From assembly GCA_035626815.1 (NCBI GenBank), contig DASPMY010000038.1:1-64000 (forward strand): 64,000 nt of DNA. Direction: 5' to 3'. Both the position numbers and the translations under genes were made by a program. This document shows, in pieces, positions 1 through 6,909 of the stretch (positions are counted from its first letter, which is position 1; the number at the start of each line of letters is the position of its first letter). This DNA comes from Croceibacterium_A sp035626815. Its GTDB lineage: Bacteria > Pseudomonadota > Alphaproteobacteria > Sphingomonadales > Sphingomonadaceae. A model generated the notes under the pieces. The model saw nothing but the letters and a program-made list of their open reading frames with translations. It was not told the DNA's origin and did no database searches.

Positions 1-905
1 GTCGCGCGGGTCTCGAAGAAGTTGGCGTGCTCGACGCCGTTGAGCAGCGGGGCGAGCCAGGGGAGGGGGTGCTCGTCGACCATGTAGACCGGGGCGAAGC
101 CGAGCTGGCCCAGGCGCCAGTCGGCGATGTAGCGGATGTACTTCTTGATCTCCTTGGGGCTCATCCCCGGAACCGGGCCCTGCTCGAAGGCGAGGTCGAT
201 GAACGCGTCCTCGAGCCGCACGGTCTTCTGGCAGCAGTCGATGATGTCTTCCTTGACCGCCTTGGTCAGGCAGCCGCGCTCCTTGACGAAGGTGTGGAAC
301 AGCCGGGTGATGCCCTCGCAGTGAAGGCTCTCGTCGCGCACGCTCCAGCTCACGATCTGGCCCATGCCCTTCATCTTGTTGAAGCGCGGGAAGTTCATCA
401 GCATGGCGAAGCTGGCGAACAGCTGCAGCCCTTCGGTGAAGCCGCCGAACATCGCCAGCGTGCGGGCGATGTCCTCGTCGCTGTCGACGCCGAACTCCTG
501 CAGGAAATCGTGCTTGGCCTTCATCTCCTCGTACTCGAGGAACATGCCGTATTCGCTTTCGGGCATGCCGATCGTGTCGAGCAGGTGGCTGTAGGCGGCG
601 ATGTGCACCGTCTCCATGTTGGAGAACGCGGCGAGCATCATCTTGATCTCGGTCGGCTTGAACACCCGGCCGTACTTGTCGTGGTAGCAGTCCTGCACCT
701 CGACGTCGGCCTGGGTGAAGAAGCGGAAGATCTGGGTGAGCAGGTTGCGCTCGTGGTCGGACAGCTTCTGCGCCCAGTCGCGGCAGTCCTCGCCGAGCGG
801 CACTTCCTCGGGCATCCAGTGGATCTGCTGCTGGCGCTTCCAGAACTCGTAGGCCCACGGGTATTCGAACGGCTTGTAGGTCTTGCGGGCTTCGAGCAGC
901 GACAT
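1..905 (-). CDS. nrdB: Ribonucleotide reductase class I, beta subunit (3' end outside window)
   Basis: This is the radical-generating subunit of the aerobic enzyme that makes deoxynucleotides; it works with NrdA. About 301 residues are visible from ATG at 905, and the reading frame runs off the left edge, so roughly the last 50 residues are missing. The class I metal ligands can be seen: D67, E98 and H101 in METVH, E158 in FTEGLQ, and E192/H195 in DESLH. Y105, four residues after H101, is at the position of the radical tyrosine, which suggests a tyrosyl-radical enzyme. nrdA is on the same strand 2.8 kb upstream, and unrelated genes lie between them, two of which are on the opposite strand. 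Confidence 0.96.
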   Translation of the reverse strand, partial: MSLLEARKTYKPFEYPWAYEFWKRQQQIHWMPEEVPLGEDCRDWAQKLSDHERNLLTQIFRFFTQADVEVQDCYHDKYGRVFKPTEIKMMLAAFSNMETVHIAAYSHLLDTIGMPESEYGMFLEYEEMKAKHDFLQEFGVDSDEDIARTLAMFGGFTEGLQLFASFAMLMNFPRFNKMKGMGQIVSWSVRDESLHCEGITRLFHTFVKERGCLTKAVKEDIIDCCQKTVRLEDAFIDLAFEQGPVPGMSPKEIKKYIRYIADWRLGQLGFAPVYMVDEHPLPWLAPLLNGVEHANFFETRA

Positions 906-965
906 CTGGTGGCTCCGTGGGTGACGACGGCGGTTGCGGCGACCCGGCCAATGTAGGGAATCATG

Positions 966-1001
966 CCGCCGATTCGATAGCAAGCGCGAATGATTCGGCG
1001 G
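966..1001. repeat. Hairpin upstream of nrdB
   Basis: Two 10-base arms (966-975 and 992-1001) pair at nine of ten positions around a 16-base loop. The hairpin lies between the end of the membrane-protein gene at 1052 and the nrdB start at 905. It could end transcription from upstream or affect the nrdB leader. There is no clear T-run after it, so a terminator role is uncertain. Confidence 0.4.
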
Positions 1002-1051
1002 GGATAACCCGGCCCTTTGGCGCACTCCGGCGGGCGGGTCGAATGGCGGCG

Positions 1052-1549
1052 TCAGAACAGCATGATCGCGGCGAGCAGGAGCAGCATGACGATGGTCACG
1101 GCCGCGGCGAAGCTCAACCCGTTGTCGCGACGAAGGAATTCCGCGCCTTCCCACTCCTCGTCATGTGCCCGCGCCTCCGGAGGGTCGTTGAGCCAGCGCC
1201 ACAGCCCGTATAGCAGCGCCCCGGCGAGAAGCGCGCCCTCGACCCTATCCCACCAACGGTCGAGGTCGTTCTCGATCAACCAGGCACCGAAGGCGTAGAC
1301 GAGGCCGGCGACGAGCGAGCGCTTGGCGATCTGCGGCACCTGGAGTGGCCCGAGGTCCTCGCCGATCGCATGCTGGTATTCGTTCATCTCGTCGCGCAAA
1401 ATGTACGGATCGCGCGCCAGCCGCCGGGCGAGGCGCCATTGGTGAAAGGCCCGCCGCACGTGGCGATGGGTTTGCGCCGCCAGCGCAGCCGCCGCGCCGA
1501 ACGCCAGGGCGCCCCACACCGCCGTCGTCGGCCAATCCCACCCGGTCAC
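1052..1549 (-). CDS. Hypothetical membrane protein, 165 aa
   Basis: I do not recognise a named family. The protein has an N-terminal hydrophobic stretch (about residues 8-25), an Arg-rich cytoplasmic-looking segment (RRAFHQWRLARRLARD), two weaker hydrophobic segments near residues 77-92 and 105-118, and a very hydrophobic C-terminal helix ending at the last residue. It is probably an inner-membrane protein with three or four spans. Translation likely starts at GTG 1549, because a strong GGAGGAG ribosome-binding site sits five bases upstream. A TATAGA -10-like hexamer lies at 1575-1570. It precedes nrdB on the same strand but is unlikely to be related in function. Confidence 0.7.
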   Translation of the reverse strand: MTGWDWPTTAVWGALAFGAAAALAAQTHRHVRRAFHQWRLARRLARDPYILRDEMNEYQHAIGEDLGPLQVPQIAKRSLVAGLVYAFGAWLIENDLDRWWDRVEGALLAGALLYGLWRWLNDPPEARAHDEEWEGAEFLRRDNGLSFAAAVTIVMLLLLAAIMLF

Positions 1550-1677
1550 CCGCTCCTCCCCGGCGGCAATCTATATTGTCGCGGCCGCCCGACAAGCGGA
1601 ACGAATGGCCCGCGCCGCGCATTGCCTTGAGGTGGACCGGCTTTTCCGGCCGGTCGCGCTCGCAAGGACACCGGCCG

Positions 1678-2019
1678 ATGTGGACCTGGCTCAGGCAACA
1701 GCAGCAGCGCGGGGCGCAATTCCCGTCGCGCGAACGGGACGGGCGCGCCCCCGGCGAGGCGCCGGCCGAGGCGGTCGAGGGCCGCGCGGCGCAGCAGCAC
1801 GACGAGGCCGACCAGGACGCCGGCGGGGGCGGCACGCTGCCCCCCGGCGGCGACTACCCGGCGAGCGAGCTGGCCCACCGCGACGGCGATATCACCCCGA
1901 GCGCGCCCGAGCCGCGCGTCGAGTGGGACGCTATCGTCCAGCCCGAGCGGCAGGAACGGCAGGCCGGGCGGGCGCGCGGCGCGCCGGGCGACGATCTCCC
2001 GCTGCCCGAAGGAAAGTAG
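1678..2019 (+). CDS. Hypothetical hydrophilic protein, 113 aa
   Basis: This short protein is rich in Arg, Gln, Glu, Gly and Pro and starts MWTWLRQQQQ. It has no membrane span and no domain I recognise, and it is probably disordered. It is supported by ATG at 1678 with an AAGGAC-type ribosome-binding site about eight bases upstream, and by the second small same-strand gene that follows 17 bp later. It diverges from the membrane-protein gene at 1549. A 7-bp hairpin (1635-1641 with 1649-1655) lies just upstream. Function is unknown and the coding call is moderate, since GC-rich DNA gives many open frames. Confidence 0.5.
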   Translation: MWTWLRQQQQRGAQFPSRERDGRAPGEAPAEAVEGRAAQQHDEADQDAGGGGTLPPGGDYPASELAHRDGDITPSAPEPRVEWDAIVQPERQERQAGRARGAPGDDLPLPEGK

Positions 2020-2036
2020 CCCCGAGGAGTCATGAG

Positions 2037-2318
2037 ATGGGCGAGTACGAGCCGCACGATTCGCGCAACGTCACCTTGAAGCAGGAGCGCGCGCCCGGCG
2101 AGCCGCCGCGCACCGGCCCGCGCGAGGGCGAGACCCCCGCGCAGCCGGCGCAGGCCGAGCTGCAGCAGGACGAGCGCGGCGACGACGCCGAAGCCACCGT
2201 CGCCCAGGCCGGCGACGGCAATGCCGAGGCGGCGCTGCGCGAGGCGGCGATGGAGCAGGACGCCGACGAGCTGGCGGCGCCCGGCGACGGCGAGGGCCCC
2301 GGCGACCGCAACGACTGA
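2037..2318 (+). CDS. Hypothetical acidic protein, 93 aa
   Basis: This is a small, strongly acidic, low-complexity protein (many Glu, Asp, Ala, Gly and Gln) beginning MGEYEPHDSRNVTLKQERA. I see no known domain; the composition suggests an intrinsically disordered protein. The start at 2037 is chosen because GAGGAG at 2024-2029 is seven bases upstream, whereas the ATG at 2032 opens a different frame. It follows the 113-aa gene by 17 bp and probably forms a two-gene unit with it. It ends 3 bp from the convergent gene at 2322. Confidence 0.55.
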   Translation: MGEYEPHDSRNVTLKQERAPGEPPRTGPREGETPAQPAQAELQQDERGDDAEATVAQAGDGNAEAALREAAMEQDADELAAPGDGEGPGDRND

Positions 2319-2321
2319 GGC

Positions 2322-2618
2322 TCAGCGGCGCGGCTTGTTGAAGCGGCGCGAGATCTCCAGCGCGAGCAGCAGCGGGGTCGACCACAGCCAGGTCATCAGC
2401 CCGGATTCGACCCACCCGCGCTGGTCGGCCAGCCGCATCGAGCAGCCGTAGATCTCGAGCACGTCGTCCGGCCGGCACGACGACGGCCAGTAGGCGTGGG
2501 CGAACAAGTACGCGCCGAGCGCGATCCAGCCGATCTGCGCCAGGTACAGCGCGAAATAGCGGCTGACCGCCACCGGCGTCGCCGCGTGCAAGTGCGGAGT
2601 CTGGCCGTTCACACGCAT
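2322..2618 (-). CDS. Hypothetical small membrane protein, 98 aa
   Basis: The protein has two hydrophobic segments, one around residues 25-45 (ALYLAQIGWIALGAYLFAHA) and one near residues 78-90 (TWLWSTPLLLALEI), with two cysteines between them in a loop (SSCRPDD and YGCSMR). A disulfide-bonded periplasmic loop is possible. The start is placed at ATG 2618; an upstream TTG at 2639 is also open. No family is recognised. It converges with the acidic-protein gene and lies upstream of the small lipoprotein gene in minus-strand map coordinates only, with no obvious shared operon. Confidence 0.6.
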   Translation of the reverse strand: MRVNGQTPHLHAATPVAVSRYFALYLAQIGWIALGAYLFAHAYWPSSCRPDDVLEIYGCSMRLADQRGWVESGLMTWLWSTPLLLALEISRRFNKPRR

Positions 2619-2712
2619 GCCCGGGAGGGTTGCGCGCAACTGGTCAATTTTTCGTTACCGCCCCCGGCTAGCCGCTGGAATCGCTCCCGAAAAAATCCGG
2701 CCGCGGCCGCGC

Positions 2713-3003
2713 CTAGCCGCGCTTGCGCCGCGAGCCGAACATCGACCCGCCGCCGAGCACGGTGATGCCGAGGAAGAAGCCGAAGTCGTACCACCCGCCG
2801 TTGTTGGGCACCGCGTAGAAGGCGATGGCGGGGTCGAACAGCGAGCCGATCCAGGCGAACGGGAACACGAACCCGTGCCACAGCCCGTGGAGGAAGCCCG
2901 GCGTGCCGGCGGCGTGCTGGACCGTGTCCGCAGCCTGGCGGGCGCACGCGGCGAGCAGCGCGACGAGGCCGACGGTGGCGGCAAGGCGGATCGCGCGCGG
3001 CAT
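2713..3003 (-). CDS. Small lipoprotein, 96 aa
   Basis: The N-terminus is a signal peptide with a lipobox, VALLAACARQ, so the mature protein should be lipid-anchored at the cysteine near residue 20. A hydrophobic middle (HGLWHGFVFPFAWIGSLF) is followed by a Gly-rich second hydrophobic segment and a basic tail, GSRRKRG. The start at ATG 3003 is preceded closely by GGAGGAG, which favours it over the longer frame. This resembles small uncharacterised lipoproteins found in many proteobacteria. Function is unknown. Confidence 0.72.
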   Translation of the reverse strand: MPRAIRLAATVGLVALLAACARQAADTVQHAAGTPGFLHGLWHGFVFPFAWIGSLFDPAIAFYAVPNNGGWYDFGFFLGITVLGGGSMFGSRRKRG

Positions 3004-3160
3004 CGGCTCCTCCCGGTGGGGGTCCTGCATCGTTTCGCTGCTTCGTGCATCGCGCGAGCAGGTCCCCCGCACGCGAGATTAGCCATGCCGGCCGCGAACG
3101 CAATCGGCGAGCACAGGGAAGCCGCCGGCGCCCGAGGAAGGGGGAGAGTGACCTTTTCTC

Positions 3161-3285
3161 CTCTCCCACCGGGAGAGGAAGGGGCCCGCGCCGCGCAGCG
3201 GCGTGGGAAGGTGAGGGTGCTATGGCTGCTCACCCTCACCCTGTCGCGCCTTCGGCGCTCCTTCCCTCTCCCCGAGGGAGAGGGA
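3161..3285. repeat. Repeat modules A1 and B1 downstream of the DUF559 gene
   Basis: Module A1 (3161-3219) matches module A2 (3647-3705) at 57 of 59 positions. Module B1 (3232-3272) matches B2 (3613-3653) at 39 of 41 positions. Both are direct repeats and carry short palindromes such as CTCTCCC-ACC-GGGAGAGG. B1 lies inside the 3' end of the DUF559 reading frame, and A1 begins right after its stop codon. The arrangement is A1-B1-gene-B2-A2, which resembles a repeat-bracketed mobile unit. This is seen directly; the mobility is inferred. Confidence 0.85.
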
Positions 3286-3612
3286 GATTTGCGCCATGAC
3301 GCCCGCCGTATTCGCCAGGGCGTCGTTGTTCCAGAAGCGCAGCACCGCGAAGCCTTCGCGTTCGAGGTATCGGGTGCGGGCCGCGTCCGTTTCGGGCGTG
3401 TGTTGACCGCCGTCGAGTTCGATGACGAGCCGGTGCCGGAAGCTGAGGAAATCCGCGATGTAGGGGCCCACCGGACTTTGCCGGCGGAACTTCGCCTCCG
3501 GAAAGGCCTCGCGCAGCGCGCGCCACAGGCGCTTCTCCGCATCGGTCATGTCGCGGCGCAGGCGCCGGGCGCGATCGACGGTGCCGGAGGGGGCCTTGTC
3601 GTAGCCCTTCAT
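3220..3612 (-). CDS. DUF559 (endonuclease-fold) protein, 130 aa
   Basis: This belongs to the DUF559 family, small proteins with a restriction-endonuclease-like fold related to Vsr-type nucleases; their biological role is poorly known. A basic N-terminus (RARRLRRDMTDAEKRLWRAL) leads into a core with the acidic residues expected for a PD-(D/E)XK site: YIADF, then VIELDGGQH, then REGFAVLRFWNND. The ATG at 3612 directly abuts repeat module B2. The last 15-20 residues (SLGEREGAPKARQGEGEQP) are translated from repeat module B1, so the C-terminus is probably repeat-derived and not functional. The gene sits between nrdA and nrdB and looks like an insertion. Confidence 0.88.
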   Translation of the reverse strand: MKGYDKAPSGTVDRARRLRRDMTDAEKRLWRALREAFPEAKFRRQSPVGPYIADFLSFRHRLVIELDGGQHTPETDAARTRYLEREGFAVLRFWNNDALANTAGVMAQISLSLGEREGAPKARQGEGEQP

Positions 3613-3705
3613 ACCCTCACCCTTTCGCGCCTTCGGCGCTCTTTCCCTCTCCCACCGGGAGAGGACGGGGCCCGCGCCGCGCCGCGGCGTGGGAAGGTGA
3701 GGGTG
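3613..3705. repeat. Repeat modules B2 and A2 upstream of the DUF559 gene
   Basis: B2 (3613-3653) and A2 (3647-3705) overlap slightly and repeat the modules found on the other side of the DUF559 gene. B2 ends at the base next to the DUF559 start codon. A2 ends 11 bases from the nrdA stop codon, so its palindromes could also act as the nrdA transcript end. Confidence 0.85.
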
Positions 3706-3715
3706 ACCGCGCCTG

Positions 3716-5746
3716 CTACTGGCAGGCGAGGCATTCCTCGTAGTCGGTCTGGCTCGCCAGCTCGTACTTGGGCGCCTCGGCGGTGTTGTCGGCCTCGACC
3801 CCGCCGGCGAACCCGGCGCGCTGCACGCTCTTCGAGCGCAAGTAGTAGAGCGACTTGATGCCCTTCTCCCACGCCTGGAAGTGCAGCATCATCAGGTCCC
3901 ACTTGTCGACGTCGGCCGGGATGAACAGGTTCAGGCTCTGCGCCTGGTCAATGAACGGCGCACGGTCGGCAGCGAACTCGAGCAGCCAGCGCTGGTCGAT
4001 CTCGAAGCTGGTCTTGTAGGCCGACTTCTCCTCGGCGGTGAGGAAGTCGAGGTGCTGCACCGAGCCGCCGCGCTCGAGGATCGAGTTCCACACCGCGGTC
4101 GAATCCTTCGACTTCTTCTGCAGCAGCTTCTCGAGGTACGGGTTCTTGACCACGAAGCTGCCCGACAGCGTCTTGTGGGTGTAGATGTTGGCCGGGATCG
4201 GCTCGATGCAGGCGCTCGTGCCGCCGCAGATGATGCTGATCGAGGCGGTCGGGGCGATCGCCATCTTGCAGCTGAAGCGCTCCATCGCGCCGACTTCCTC
4301 GGCGTCGGGGCAGGCGCCGCGCTCTTCGGCCAGGACCATCGAGGCCTCGTTGGCCTTGGCGGCGATGTGCTTGAACATCTTGAGGTTCCACGCCTTGGCC
4401 ATCGCGCTTTCGAAGCCGAGGCCCTTCGCCTGCAGGAACGAGTGGAAGCCCATCACGCCCATGCCGACCGAGCGCTCGCGGCTCGCCGAGTACTTGGCGC
4501 GGGCCATCTCGTCGGGCGCGCGGTCGATGTAGTCCTGCAGCACGTTGTCGAGGAAGCGCATGACGTCCTCGATGAACAGCTTGTCGCCGTTCCACTCGTC
4601 CCACGTCTCGAGGTTGAGCGAGGACAGGCAGCACACCGCGGTGCGGTCGTTGCCGAGATGGTCGCGGCCGGTCGGCAGGGTGATCTCCGAGCACAAGTTC
4701 GAGGTCGAGACCTTCAAGCCCAGCTCGCGGTGATGCTTAGGCATCATCCGGTTCACGGTGTCGGAGAACACGATGTACGGCTCGCCGGTCGCGAGGCGGG
4801 TCTCGACTAGCTTCTGGAACAGCGAGCGCGCATCGACCGTGGCGCGGACCGAGCCGTCCTTCGGGCTCTTGAGCTCCCACGGCTCGCCGGCGCGAACCGC
4901 CTCCATGAACGCGTCGCTGACGAGCACGCCGTGGTGCAGGTTGAGCGCCTTGCGGTTGAAGTCGCCCGACGGCTTGCGGATCTCGAGGAACTCCTCGATC
5001 TCGGGGTGCGAGATGTCGAGATAGCAGGCGGCCGAACCGCGCCGCAGCGAGCCCTGGCTGATCGCGAGGGTCAGCGAATCCATCACGCGCACGAACGGGA
5101 TGATGCCGCTGGTCTTGCCGTTGAGGCCGACCGGCTCGCCGATCCCGCGCACGTTGCCCCAGTAGGTGCCGATGCCGCCGCCGCGCGAGGCGAGCCAGAC
5201 GTTCTCGTTCCACGTGCCGACGATGCCTTCGAGGCTGTCGCTGACCGAGTTGAGGTAGCACGAAATCGGCAGGCCGCGGTTGGTGCCGCCGTTCGACAGC
5301 ACCGGGGTCGCCGGCATGAACCACAGCTTCGAGATGTAGTCGTAAAGCCGCTGCGCGTGCGCCTCGTCGTCGGCGTAGCAATCGGCGACCCGGGCGAACA
5401 GGTCCTGGTAGCTTTCGCCGGGCAGCAGGTAGCGGTCGGTCAGCGTTTCCTTGCCGAAATCGGTCAGCAGCGCATCGCGCGATTCGTCGGTGACGACGGC
5501 GAAGCGGCGCGCGCGCACCGCCTTCGAATCGTCGCCCGCCGCGGCCGCGGCCACCTTGACCGCTTCCGCCATCGCCCCGGCGATCGCCGCTTCCGCCGCG
5601 TCCGCGACGAGCGCCTCGCTGCCCGTATCCTTCCGGTCCATCTTGATCGCCTTGCCTGGTTTCGCCGGGACGTCCGCTTCGAGCGTGGCCGCATTGCCGT
5701 TGTCGCCGAGACCCATCGCCGCTTCGTCCCCGTTCCGAAAGTCCAT
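3716..5746 (-). CDS. nrdA: Ribonucleotide reductase class I, alpha subunit
   Basis: This catalytic subunit reduces ribonucleoside diphosphates. The active-site set is present: C163 in ISCYLN, N350/C352/E354 in NLCSEI, C373 in CCLSSLN, the radical-transfer tyrosine pair in SLYYLRSKS, and the C-terminal redox pair in CLACQ. The first 80 residues are Ala-rich and do not look like an ATP-cone, so the usual dATP off-switch seems to be missing. At 676 aa it is shorter than the roughly 760-aa E. coli enzyme. The start at 5746 follows a GGGGGG-rich site; ATG at residues 11 and 36 are alternatives. A candidate NrdR-box pair lies about 210-260 bp upstream. The partner gene nrdB is 2.8 kb downstream. 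Confidence 0.97.
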   Translation of the reverse strand: MDFRNGDEAAMGLGDNGNAATLEADVPAKPGKAIKMDRKDTGSEALVADAAEAAIAGAMAEAVKVAAAAAGDDSKAVRARRFAVVTDESRDALLTDFGKETLTDRYLLPGESYQDLFARVADCYADDEAHAQRLYDYISKLWFMPATPVLSNGGTNRGLPISCYLNSVSDSLEGIVGTWNENVWLASRGGGIGTYWGNVRGIGEPVGLNGKTSGIIPFVRVMDSLTLAISQGSLRRGSAACYLDISHPEIEEFLEIRKPSGDFNRKALNLHHGVLVSDAFMEAVRAGEPWELKSPKDGSVRATVDARSLFQKLVETRLATGEPYIVFSDTVNRMMPKHHRELGLKVSTSNLCSEITLPTGRDHLGNDRTAVCCLSSLNLETWDEWNGDKLFIEDVMRFLDNVLQDYIDRAPDEMARAKYSASRERSVGMGVMGFHSFLQAKGLGFESAMAKAWNLKMFKHIAAKANEASMVLAEERGACPDAEEVGAMERFSCKMAIAPTASISIICGGTSACIEPIPANIYTHKTLSGSFVVKNPYLEKLLQKKSKDSTAVWNSILERGGSVQHLDFLTAEEKSAYKTSFEIDQRWLLEFAADRAPFIDQAQSLNLFIPADVDKWDLMMLHFQAWEKGIKSLYYLRSKSVQRAGFAGGVEADNTAEAPKYELASQTDYEECLACQ

Positions 5747-5955
5747 TTCAGCGCCCCCCGCTCATGCCTGATCCGAATGCCGGATCGTGTTCGATGTTCC
5801 GCATGTGTTCGAATCGGCGGGCAATGCGCCAGCCTAGCAACTCGCATGCGGCGGCAGGGAAAAACTTATCCCCCGCCTGTCCCCAGCCGGGCTTCCAGGA
5901 GGGCTCCGACATGCCCGGTTCCGGGTGACGGCGCGACGGGCGCGCGGTCATGCGG

Positions 5956-6005
5956 AATCTAGGTATTGTGGGTGCCCCCGGCAACCCAGCCACAAGCCAT
6001 AGTGA
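5956..6005 (-). promoter_or_regulatory. Candidate NrdR-box pair upstream of nrdA
   Basis: Two 16-mers resemble the NrdR consensus acaCwAtATaTwGtgt. Box 1 at 5956-5971 reads AATCTAGGTATTGTGG, and box 2 at 5990-6005 reads CCACAAGCCATAGTGA. Their centres are 34 bp apart, close to the roughly three helical turns usual for NrdR pairs but slightly longer. NrdR is the conserved repressor of ribonucleotide reductase genes. The position upstream of nrdA supports the call; no nrdR gene is in the window. Confidence 0.5.
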
Positions 6006-6132
6006 ATCGGAGCCGAATCGCGCGCAAGAGGGTAAACGCGCGATTTACTCTCGCGAGCGGCGTCATGCGCGGGTGTGTGAGGCGAGCAACACGCCGCGAC
6101 GCGTGGTCAAAGCGGCACTGGCGGGGGGCGCA

Positions 6133-6149
6133 AGAGTCAAAATGACTCT
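6133..6149. promoter_or_regulatory. Perfect dyad, possible operator
   Basis: AGAGTCA-AAA-TGACTCT is a perfect 7-bp inverted repeat with a 3-base centre, located about 160 bp upstream of the ClpP-like gene. The spacing suits a dimeric DNA-binding protein. It is too A/T-poor in its stem and lacks a T-run, so a terminator is less likely. The regulator is unknown. Confidence 0.4.
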
Positions 6150-6306
6150 GCGGAAAAAAACCTGTGCGTTGCGCGGCGGTGAATCATCTGAATCGAACCG
6201 CGCAGCTTTGCTGCCGGGCGGGCGCGATTAGCTTTCGTCAAGATGGGAACCATGGGCGCGCACGAGGCCTTGGAGACGGGTGCCCCCAACCCAACAGGAG
6301 ATGTCA

Positions 6307-6882
6307 GTGGCCCGCGACGATGCCGGCGTCCCCGTGACCCTGAGCGAGCCGCAAGTCTCGCTGCTCGGCCCGGTCGACGAGAAGATGCTCGAATCGCTGG
6401 CCTGCCAGCTCGGCGCGATCGACGACGGGACCGATCCGGTGACGCTCGAGCTGACCACGCTCGGCGGCGACGCCGAGCTCGGCCGACGGGCGATGCTCGA
6501 CATCGAGGGCACGCGCGCGCGGCTCAGGCCGCGGCGGTTCGTGTTCCTCGGCAAGACCGTGGTCTATTCGGCCGGCGTCACGCTGATGTCGGGCTTCCCG
6601 CGCGGCGACCGCTACCTCACCCGGGATGCGGTCCTGCTGATCCATTCCCGCCAGCTCGAGCAGGACGTCAAGCTGTCCGGGCCGATCCGCTCGAGCCTGC
6701 CACTGCTCAGGGCCAAGTGCCACGAGATCGAAACCGGCATCGACCTGGAGCAACAGGCCTTCGAGAAGCTGATCGCCGGCAGCCAGGTGAGCATGGACGA
6801 GCTGCTCGAGAAGGCGCTCTACAACTGGTACGTGCCGGCCGAGGAAGCGCTCAAGCTGGGCCTGGTCGCCGGCATCGTCTGA
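6307..6882 (+). CDS. ClpP/crotonase-fold serine peptidase-like protein, 191 aa
   Basis: The protein resembles ClpP-type peptidases. It has the Gly-rich strand TTLGGDAELGRRA, a Ser in VVYSAGVTLMSG (Ser88) at the nucleophile position, and a His in LTRDAVLLIHSRQL (His113) at the catalytic histidine position. A C-terminal segment ALKLGLVAGIV matches the usual EAxxxGLVD ending. It is probably a cytoplasmic peptidase-like protein rather than the main housekeeping ClpP, because the flanking clpX gene is absent. The start is set at GTG 6307, six bases after AGGAG; the ATG at 6301 touches that site and is too close. A dyad lies upstream. Confidence 0.8.
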   Translation: MARDDAGVPVTLSEPQVSLLGPVDEKMLESLACQLGAIDDGTDPVTLELTTLGGDAELGRRAMLDIEGTRARLRPRRFVFLGKTVVYSAGVTLMSGFPRGDRYLTRDAVLLIHSRQLEQDVKLSGPIRSSLPLLRAKCHEIETGIDLEQQAFEKLIAGSQVSMDELLEKALYNWYVPAEEALKLGLVAGIV

Positions 6883-6909
6883 ACCCCGCGGGCGTGCTAG
6901 GGGCGCGCG

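Larger units (their letters stand above)
5747..6306. other. 560-bp intergenic control region between nrdA and a ClpP-like gene
   Basis: This is the only gap longer than 300 bp. It separates two divergent genes and is less GC-rich than its surroundings. It holds two NrdR-box-like 16-mers on the nrdA side, a perfect 7-bp dyad at 6133-6149 on the ClpP side, and an A-run with the GGAAAAAAAC pattern near 6153. Short open frames on both strands (for example 5950-6231 plus) lack coding character. I see no RNA gene in it. Confidence 0.6.

Noticed and set aside
27..956. 309-aa open frame opposite nrdB
   Set aside because: It mirrors a clearly coding gene on the other strand. High GC removes stops and leaves long antisense frames; the protein has low-complexity, His/Val/Leu-rich composition and no domain.
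5800..5850. TTCGAATC-like stretch suggesting a tRNA
   Set aside because: No acceptor, D or anticodon stems can be formed around it.
5950..6231. 93-aa plus-strand frame in the nrdA upstream gap
   Set aside because: No ribosome-binding site, no recognisable pattern, and it runs across the NrdR-like boxes and the 6133 dyad.
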